DNA of 11,735 bases from Verrucomicrobiota bacterium (GTDB taxonomy: Bacteria; Verrucomicrobiota; Verrucomicrobiia; Limisphaerales; AV2): NCBI GenBank assembly GCA_003219345.1, contig QHOP01000417.1, positions 1-11,735 on the forward strand, given 5' to 3'. Of the stretch, positions 6,595 to 11,735 are shown piece after piece. The notes beneath the pieces were generated by a model. It made no database searches and was not told the origin of the DNA. It saw nothing but the letters and a program-made list of their open reading frames with translations. Position 1 is the first letter of the stretch; each line of letters starts with the position of its first letter. The position numbers and the translations under genes were made by a program.

Positions 6595-6893
6595 CCGTCT
6601 CTAATGAACGCGGAGGAACATCCAACATCGAACATCGAATGGCGGCGCTAATCCTCGCTCACTTCGGCGTTCGGTGTTCGATGTTGGGCGTTCGATGTTT
6701 TCCCTCGGCTCAGGAGTTTGAACGCGCGCATCTTCGTTTCGGGGAAATCTCTCCTTGGGGGAGCGGGTAGGGGTGAGGGCGAGCGTGTGATTCCACTGAA
6801 TAGTTGCGACGTTAGTTGGTTGTTCGTGGTTGTTTGTCGGTGGTTTTTACGAATCATCGCAATAAACTATGGGCAACTTGCCACTGACAGCTC
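6595..6893. repeat. Spacer with a CAACATCGAACATCGAA-type inverted repeat and a GT-rich tract
   Basis: Core arms 6622-6641 and 6668-6687 are reverse complements at 18 of 20 positions, with a further GTTCGATGTT unit ending at 6699. Around 6745-6783 is a degenerate piece of the CTCTCC/GGGTGAGGG repeat also present at 1848-2006. From 6807 to 6851 the plus strand is almost purely G and T with TTGGTTGTT-like units. No coding frame with family resemblance is seen. The element separates the aldehyde dehydrogenase from its probable pathway partner, so they may not be strictly one transcript. Confidence 0.6.
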
Positions 6894-7766
6894 ATGAAGC
6901 TTTGCCGCTTTAACACACTTGGAGGGCGCCCCAGGCTCGGCCTTGTCCGCGGTGAATATGTGCTCGATCTTGGCGCCGGATGGATATCTGGTCTGGCAGG
7001 CGCGCTGAACTCGGAGCGAATTGGGGACATGGAACAGATGGCCTCCCAAGTGGTCGCCATGGCGGGCGCCGATTTGCCCTCGTTCGGAATTTCCGAGGTA
7101 CAATTGCTTGCTCCTGTGGATTCGCAGGAAGTCTGGGCGGCAGGCGTGACTTATCTGCACAGCAAAAAGGCGCGCATGGAGGAATCGGATTTCAGCGCGA
7201 CGGCCTACGACAAAGTTTATGACGCAGAGCGGCCCGAACTGTTCTTCAAGTCGCTGCCGGAGAAAGTCGTCGGACCGGGTGAACCGGTGGGCATTCGCAA
7301 AGACGCGCGCTGGAACGTGCCGGAGCCGGAGCTGGCGCTGGTCATCAACTCGCGCGGCAAAATCGTCGGCTACACCATCGGCAATGACATGAGTTCGCGC
7401 GACATCGAAGGGGAAAATCTGCTCTATCTGCCGCAGGCCAAAGTTTACCACCGCTCCTGCGCGCTCGGGCCGTGGATAGTCGTCGGCCCCAGCGAGGGCG
7501 AGGCGCGCAACTGGAAAATCCAATTGCAAATACGGCGAAACGGCCAGTCGGTTTTCGAGAGCGAAACATCCGTTGGACAGATCAAGCGGCCGTTCGAGGA
7601 ACTGGTTGCCTTTCTTTTTCGCAGCCAAAGTTTCCCGCACGGCGCAGTGCTGCTGACGGGCACTGGCATTGTTCCGCCCGACAGTTTTACGCTTCAACCT
7701 CACGACACGGTGCGCATCAGCATCTCAGGCATCGGCACGTTGGAGAATCCGGTGGTGGAGGTCTGA
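6894..7766 (+). CDS. FAH-family protein, probable 2-keto-3-deoxy-pentonate dehydratase
   Basis: The product is 290 residues with the fumarylacetoacetate hydrolase fold. An N-terminal domain of about 70 residues precedes the catalytic core. The probable divalent-metal ligands are Glu144 and Glu146 (in VPEPELALV) and Asp165 (in GNDMSSRD); Lys183 (QAKVY) and LLTGTGIVPPD (253-263) are further family landmarks. The segment AERPELFFKSLPEKVVG (111-127) recalls the sub-group that includes Sulfolobus KdaD and Caulobacter XylX. Those enzymes dehydrate 2-keto-3-deoxy-D-arabinonate/xylonate to 2-oxoglutarate semialdehyde, the likely substrate of the upstream dehydrogenase. Other FAH activities (acylpyruvate hydrolase, catechol-pathway hydratase) remain possible. 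The ATG at 6894 lacks a clear ribosome site; no in-frame alternative seemed better. Confidence 0.85.
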   Translation: MKLCRFNTLGGRPRLGLVRGEYVLDLGAGWISGLAGALNSERIGDMEQMASQVVAMAGADLPSFGISEVQLLAPVDSQEVWAAGVTYLHSKKARMEESDFSATAYDKVYDAERPELFFKSLPEKVVGPGEPVGIRKDARWNVPEPELALVINSRGKIVGYTIGNDMSSRDIEGENLLYLPQAKVYHRSCALGPWIVVGPSEGEARNWKIQLQIRRNGQSVFESETSVGQIKRPFEELVAFLFRSQSFPHGAVLLTGTGIVPPDSFTLQPHDTVRISISGIGTLENPVVEV

Positions 7767-8082
7767 CGCTCGCCTGGGTTCGGCCGGGGCCGCGCGCACT
7801 TCCCGGCACGCTACGGCGCTAAACATATACCTGCGACGTCCCTGTCCGGGTTCATGGGACGGAACACCGGGGCGCGTTCCGCGGTGTTCGGTTGCGCCGC
7901 TGAACGCGGCGCGGACAGCGCGGCGCGCTGTCCCGACCACAAAAAATGGTGGCCATAACAAGAATCGGGATTTCCTTTTGACAGCGGTTTTGCCCGTTGG
8001 CAAGGTTTTGACTCGATTGAATCAGAAATCGGGCGTTTGGGAGCGGGTATGTTCGGGACGCCCGGGAACCGTCTGGAAAACT
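7767..8082. repeat. Spacer with three consecutive GC-rich hairpins
   Basis: The hairpins are 7862-7869/7882-7889 (8 bp), 7894-7900/7906-7912 (7 bp, loop TGAAC) and 7913-7921/7925-7933 (9 bp, loop GGC), all perfect and the last two directly abutting. They follow the FAH gene by about 95 bp and may end its transcript or form part of a dispersed repeat. Downstream, TTTTGAC occurs twice 30 bp apart (7977-7983 and 8007-8013). The frame open through this region belongs to an upstream extension of the phosphofructokinase ORF and has repeat-like, arginine-rich content. Confidence 0.55.
7978..8006 (+). promoter_or_regulatory. Possible promoter -35 element for the phosphofructokinase gene
   Basis: A perfect TTGACA is at 7978-7983, about 100 nt before the phosphofructokinase ATG and just past the hairpin cluster. 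The region 17 nt downstream (8001-8006, CAAGGT) is a poor -10, so a sigma70 promoter is only weakly supported. Confidence 0.2.
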
Positions 8083-9390
8083 ATGGCTGAATTGGCTGGA
8101 AACTTGTTGGTAGCGCAGTCCGGCGGGCCGACAGCGGTCATCAATGCCAGCGTGGCGGGCGTTATTCAGGAAGCGGGACGGCATCCCGATCAAATTCAGG
8201 AAATTTATGGCGGCTTGAACGGCATCCTCGGGATTCTTAATGAAGATTTGATTGACCTGCAGGAGGAGAAACGCCAGACGATCGAAGGTCTGAAACATAC
8301 GCCGGCCGCCGCCCTCGGCACCTGCCGTTACAAAATCGACTTCAAGAAAAAGCCGGAGCACGCCGCGCGAGACATGGACCGCCTCTTTCAGGTTTTTCAG
8401 GCGCACAATATCCGCTACCTCTTTTACGCCGGCGGCAACGATTCGCAGGATACCGCGCACAAGATTCACGACGAGGCCATCAAACGCGGCTTTGAAATGC
8501 GCGTGGTCGGCGTTCCCAAAACCATCGACAACGATCTGCCACACACCGACCATTGCCCCGGCTACGGCTCGGTGATCAAATACAACGCGACGACCGTGAT
8601 GGAAATCGCCGCGGACGTCGGCAGCATGGCCACGGACGACGGCTCCTGTTGCATCGTCGAGGTCATGGGCCGTGGGGCGGGGTGGATCGCCGCCGGCACC
8701 GTGCTGGCGAAGCGCCGTGCCGTTGACGCGCCGCACCTCATCCTGATACCGGAAGTTCCCTTCCTGCAGGACAAATTCCTGGCCAAGGTCAAAGAGACCG
8801 TTGCCGCGCTGAAATATTGCATCGTGGTCGTCGGCGAAGGCTTGAAAAGCGCGGCGGGCGAGGAAATTGCCGCGGACAGGACCAAGCTGGATGCGTTCGG
8901 TCATCCGGTGTTATCGGGCGCGGCGGAGCGGCTGGCGGACATTGTCGGAGAAAATCTCCGCTTGAAGACCCGCACCGTGAAGCTCGGCTACGCCCAACGC
9001 GCGGCGGCTCACTGCGCGAGCGAGACCGACGTGGAAGAAGCCGCCGCCTGCGGCCAGGCCGCTGTGCGCGCCGCGGTGGCGGGCAAGAGCGGTTGCATGG
9101 TGAAACTCGTCCGTCTCCAGAACCGGCCCTACCAGTGGACGACCGACTTGCAGCCGCTGGGCGACATCGCGAACGTCGAGCATTTGGTGCCGCGCGAGTG
9201 GATTTCCGAAGACGGTTTCCTGCCGAACGAAAAGTTCATCGAATACGCCCATCCGCTGATCGAAGGCGAACTGCATTTACCGGACGCAGGCGGTTTGCCG
9301 AAGTTCGTGGTGCTGGAAAAGGTCCCAGTCGAAAAGAAGCTGCCGCCGCGCGTGCGATCAGGCGACACCGACCTGGTCGCGCGAGCCTGA
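8083..9390 (+). CDS. pfp: 6-phosphofructokinase, pyrophosphate-dependent type
   Basis: This 435-residue PFK-family enzyme phosphorylates fructose 6-phosphate in glycolysis. It has the N-terminal SGGPTAVIN loop (13-21), GGNDS (117-121), PKTIDND (145-151, with catalytic Asp149) and MGRGAGW (195-201). In this family GGDGS plus PGTIDND marks ATP enzymes, whereas Asp in the second position of the GG-x-D-S loop together with PKTIDND marks pyrophosphate enzymes. Both positions here (Asp120, Lys146) favour pyrophosphate, which makes the reaction reversible and usable for gluconeogenesis. The ATG at 8083 is preferred: a GGAAAA site lies just before it and homology starts there. The frame extends upstream to 7669 but only through arginine-rich repeat DNA overlapping the FAH gene. 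The gene is convergent with the uspA-like gene. Confidence 0.93.
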   Translation: MAELAGNLLVAQSGGPTAVINASVAGVIQEAGRHPDQIQEIYGGLNGILGILNEDLIDLQEEKRQTIEGLKHTPAAALGTCRYKIDFKKKPEHAARDMDRLFQVFQAHNIRYLFYAGGNDSQDTAHKIHDEAIKRGFEMRVVGVPKTIDNDLPHTDHCPGYGSVIKYNATTVMEIAADVGSMATDDGSCCIVEVMGRGAGWIAAGTVLAKRRAVDAPHLILIPEVPFLQDKFLAKVKETVAALKYCIVVVGEGLKSAAGEEIAADRTKLDAFGHPVLSGAAERLADIVGENLRLKTRTVKLGYAQRAAAHCASETDVEEAAACGQAAVRAAVAGKSGCMVKLVRLQNRPYQWTTDLQPLGDIANVEHLVPREWISEDGFLPNEKFIEYAHPLIEGELHLPDAGGLPKFVVLEKVPVEKKLPPRVRSGDTDLVARA

Positions 9391-9479
9391 CCCGCCAGGG
9401 AAGCGTCACACGTCTTGCTGCGGAACGGGTGGTTCATGGGTAGGGAACACCTCCAGAAATTTGGACGCGCAGCGGAGCG

Positions 9480-9577
9480 ATGAACCCACCCCCAACCCCT
9501 CCGGAGGAGGGGAGTCAATGTCAGGGCACGCTTGCCGAGTTCCCCTCCTGGGAGGGGCCAGGGGTGGGTCGGTTTGG
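9480..9577. repeat. About 97-bp dispersed inverted-repeat element, copy 2
   Basis: This is a near-identical copy of the element at 3402-3501, in the same orientation. The left end and core match over more than 70 bp; it has one extra A in the GTCAGGGCAC stretch and CCAGG in place of TTAGG. Its right end stops matching after GGTCGGTT. A related half-end (GGGTGGTTCATGG) is at 9427-9439 in inverted orientation. It fills the gap between the convergent phosphofructokinase and uspA-like genes. Confidence 0.75.
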
Positions 9578-9594
9578 GGAAAGGCTCTTTCGTT

Positions 9595-10023
9595 TTACTT
9601 CCCGGCGGCGCGCACCAACAGTACGGGCACGGTGGTTCTGTGCCGGACTTCGTGAATCGTGCTGCCGAAGATCAGATCACCGACCAGCCGGTGGCCGTGC
9701 ATCGTCATCGCGATCAAATCGCACTGTTCGCGTTCGGCGGTCCGGATAATCTCCGTGGGCGGGTCGCCGAGGGCGAGGTGGGCGGATACTTCCAAACCTG
9801 CGGCGCGCAGCCTGGCAGCGGTCTCCATAAGATAGTTCCGGTCGTCCTTCATCTCTTGAGACTCTGCGAGTTTGAGTTGCTCGAAATTCCGCGCCACCCA
9901 GCCGTCGGCCACGTGCACGAGGAACAATTGCGAGTGGAGCCGTTTGGCCAGCTCAGTGACGTGCGGCAGGAGGCTTTCGTCCGCGCGGCTGTTTTCCAGA
10001 GCAACGAGAATCTTGCGATACAT
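9595..10023 (-). CDS. UspA-family universal stress protein
   Basis: This is a 142-residue single Usp domain, the normal length, predicted cytoplasmic. It begins MYRKILVALENS, the usual first strand with its nucleotide-binding turn, and has a GDPP turn (86-89). The C-terminal ATP loop reads T107-M-H-G110, nine residues, G120-S-T, then VPVLLVR. The first Gly of the canonical G-x2-G-x9-G(S/T) motif is Thr here, so ATP binding is likely but not assured. It follows the NRAMP gene by 22 nt on the same strand and is probably co-transcribed, suggesting a role linked to metal or oxidative stress. The ribosome site is poor. Its 3' end faces the phosphofructokinase gene across repeat copy 2. Confidence 0.9.
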   Translation of the reverse strand: MYRKILVALENSRADESLLPHVTELAKRLHSQLFLVHVADGWVARNFEQLKLAESQEMKDDRNYLMETAARLRAAGLEVSAHLALGDPPTEIIRTAEREQCDLIAMTMHGHRLVGDLIFGSTIHEVRHRTTVPVLLVRAAGK

Positions 10024-10045
10024 GGTGGTTTTCAGGAACCAACGT

Positions 10046-11346
10046 TCAGCCCAGCCACTCCAGCAACTTATCGAACAGGTATTTGACGTTCAGCAAAACA
10101 ATAATTCCGGCCGTCAGCCAAGCCAATATTTTTAACCACAGCGGATTGGCAAATACTCCCATTTTAGCGCGGTCGCTGGTGAACATCACCAACGGGATCA
10201 CTGCGAACGAAAGCTGCATGCTCAGGATGACCTGACTCAAGACCAGTAAGTTCGCAGTGCCGCGTTCGCCGTAAAGCGCCGTGCAAATCACCGCGGGCAC
10301 AATGGCGATCAGCCGCGTGATGAGCCGGCGCAACCATGGGCGCAGGCGGATATTGAGAAAACCCTCCATCACAATCTGCCCCGCCAGCGTGCCGGTGAGC
10401 GTCGAGTTCTGGCCGGACGCCAGCAACGCGATGGCGAACAGCGCGCTGGCCACTGGCACACCGAGCATCGGACTGAGCAGTTTGTAGGCGTCCTGGATTT
10501 CTGCGACGTTATGCTCGCCGCGCGTGTGAAACGTTGCCGCCGACACCACCAGAATGGCCGCATTGATGAAGAGCGCAAACATCAGCGCAGTCGTTGAGTC
10601 GATCGTTGCAAACTTGATAGCCTCACCCTTGCCTTCCGCGTTCTGCTCGTATTTGCGCGTCTGCACAATGGAAGAGTGCAGGTAGAGATTATGCGGCATC
10701 ACGGTCGCGCCAAGGATGCCAATGGCCACGTAGAGCATCTGGGTGTTCCTGATGATTTCAAACTTCGGCGCAAATCCGCCGAAAACCGCGGCGGCATTCG
10801 GTCGGGAGAAGATGATTTCCATCAGGAAACACCCGCCAATCGTGAGGATGAGCGTGACGACCAGCGCTTCGATGTAGCGAAACCCTTTGTTCTGAAGAAA
10901 CATCACGACCAGCACGTCGAGCGCGGTGATGCAGACGCCCAAGGTCAGAGGAATTTTGAACAACAAATTCAAAGCGATGGCTGAGCCGATGACTTCGGCA
11001 AGATCGCAGGCGCAGATGGCGACTTCACAAAGCAGCCAAAGGAGGATCGCAACCGGTTTGGAATAATGGTCGCGGCAGGCCTGGGCGAGGTCGCGCCCGG
11101 TGACGATGCCGAGTTTTGCGCAGAGCGATTGGAGCAGAATCGCCATGAGGTTCGAGACCAGAATGACGCTCAGTAGCGTGTAACCAAACGCCGACCCGCC
11201 CGCGAGGTCCGTCGCCCAATTGCCCGGATCCATGTAGCCGACCGCCACCAGATAGCCCGGCCCGGAGAACGCCAGCATCTTGCGCCAAAAGCTCAGTTCC
11301 TTCGGCACCGGGAGGCCGGGTTTGGGTTCAGGTCGTTGGCGCTCAT
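10046..11346 (-). CDS. mntH: NRAMP-family Mn2+/Fe2+ transporter, start region frame-disrupted
   Basis: This NRAMP protein of about 430 residues, with about 11 membrane helices, imports divalent metal using the proton gradient. It has the helix-1 DPGNWATDL motif and the helix-6 A-T-V-M-P-H-N motif, whose Asp, Asn, Ala and Met match metal ligands known in NRAMP structures, so Mn/Fe specificity is expected. The long frame continues upstream to an ATG at 11416, but that part overlaps the end of the preceding gene and looks non-native. The ATG at 11346, with GAGGG 6 nt before it, gives MSANDLNPN and then stops at 11293 unless the ribosome shifts -1 at C-CCA-AAC (11326-11320) or a base is missing. 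After the shift it reads PGLPVPKELSFW, as expected for the family. An internal GTG start at 11308 is another option but lacks a ribosome site. It lies 8 nt after the porin-like gene. Confidence 0.88.
11320..11326 (-). promoter_or_regulatory. Candidate -1 frameshift heptamer C-CCA-AAC
   Basis: On the minus strand, codons from the ATG at 11346 place this heptamer exactly in X-XXY-YYZ register, 20 nt into the message. A -1 slip here enters the transporter frame; staying in frame meets TGA at 11295-11293. No downstream stem-loop was established. A sequencing or natural deletion of one C in the CCC run explains the data equally well. Confidence 0.3.
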
Positions 11347-11354
11347 AACTGCCC

Positions 11355-11735
11355 TCAGAATCTCCACGAAATACCGATAAACGGATTGATGTCGTCGGCG
11401 GCGCGCGTGACGCCAATGTTCACGCCGCCGTCGAGTTGAATATCCTCTGTCAGGCCAAACGTCAGCCCGACATCCAACGTGCCCACCCAATCCGCTCCGG
11501 ACTCCGTGCTGGCGGCGCTGAAAAATTCCACGTAACCGGCGAGGTTGCCGACAATGTCGTGGCCAAACGTGATCGAGTTCAAAAATTCCGGATGATACCC
11601 GCTTCCATTGACGTCACGAATGAGGTCGAGTTGCGTCATTAGCCCCATGCTCCACCCGGCGGGCAGCTCGAGGGCAAACGGGAGAATCACGCCGCCTTCC
11701 GCGGAATTGAGGTTGTCCTGGTTGGTCGGCAGCTT
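11355..11735 (-). CDS. MetA-pathway-like outer-membrane protein, 5' partial
   Basis: This is the C-terminal 126 residues of a beta-strand-rich protein; the frame is open to the window edge. Alternating hydrophobic strands and the end LDGGVNIGVTRAADDINPFI-GISWRF, with a terminal aromatic (F), are typical of outer-membrane barrels. The D-GVN-GLT-ADD pattern is that of the family named 'putative MetA-pathway of phenol degradation' (PF13557), whose members are often just called transporters. The next gene's SD overlaps its TGA stop and its ATG follows 8 nt later, so the two are likely translated from one message. This suggests the barrel passes a metal or small solute to the NRAMP pump in the inner membrane; the substrate is unknown. 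Confidence 0.75.
   Translation of the reverse strand, partial: KLPTNQDNLNSAEGGVILPFALELPAGWSMGLMTQLDLIRDVNGSGYHPEFLNSITFGHDIVGNLAGYVEFFSAASTESGADWVGTLDVGLTFGLTEDIQLDGGVNIGVTRAADDINPFIGISWRF

Noticed and set aside
7669..8082. Upstream extension of the phosphofructokinase frame
   Set aside because: It overlaps the end of the FAH gene and reads arginine-rich repeat sequence; family homology and a ribosome site begin at 8083.
7852..8904. 350-codon minus-strand frame opposite the phosphofructokinase
   Set aside because: It is a shadow of a gene with intact motifs; no domain is recognisable.

Overview
The window looks like a high-GC chromosomal segment from the Verrucomicrobiota, probably the Pedosphaera/Limisphaera-like lineage. 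This is inferred from three things: a secreted LamG/Ig protein ending in an FYRLR-type tail, intergenic DNA packed with palindromic repeats of a kind I associate with that lineage, and the gene complement. No rRNA or other phylogenetic marker is present, so the placement is tentative.

Left part (1-3520). The 3' portion of a large secreted LamG/chitobiase-C/Ig-like protein runs off the left edge. It is followed by about 400 bp of non-coding DNA unusually dense in perfect palindromes with 3-nt loops. A minus-strand gene for a HupE/UreJ-type membrane protein comes next. Its 5' end is invaded by a short inverted-repeat element, so its N-terminus is uncertain.

Middle (3521-9390). A repeat-rich spacer leads into a plus-strand run: a SIRT5/CobB-type sirtuin, a 52-codon GTGA-overlapping frame resembling the last helix of a rhomboid protease, an aldehyde dehydrogenase of the 2-oxoglutarate-semialdehyde type, an FAH-family protein of the 2-keto-3-deoxy-pentonate dehydratase type, and a phosphofructokinase with the sequence signature of a pyrophosphate-dependent enzyme. 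The dehydrogenase and FAH protein could form the last two steps of a Weimberg-type pentose oxidation route, feeding 2-oxoglutarate into the TCA cycle. The phosphofructokinase would serve glycolysis or gluconeogenesis at low ATP cost.

Right part (9391-11735). Convergent to the phosphofructokinase is a compact minus-strand set: a MetA-pathway-like outer-membrane protein (5' end beyond the window), an NRAMP metal transporter, and a UspA protein, with gaps of 8 and 22 nt. The NRAMP start is odd. The only start with a good ribosome site lies in the wrong frame and joins the transporter frame through a C-CCA-AAC heptamer, so there is either a 1-nt indel or a -1 frameshift.

Spacers carry at least seven palindromic or inverted-repeat elements, including two near-identical copies of a roughly 97-bp element. 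I see no tRNA, rRNA, CRISPR array or transposase gene. The most unusual features are the triloop-palindrome cluster, the element in the HupE-like gene's 5' end, and the NRAMP frame break. No clearly new multi-gene defence or mobile system is evident.
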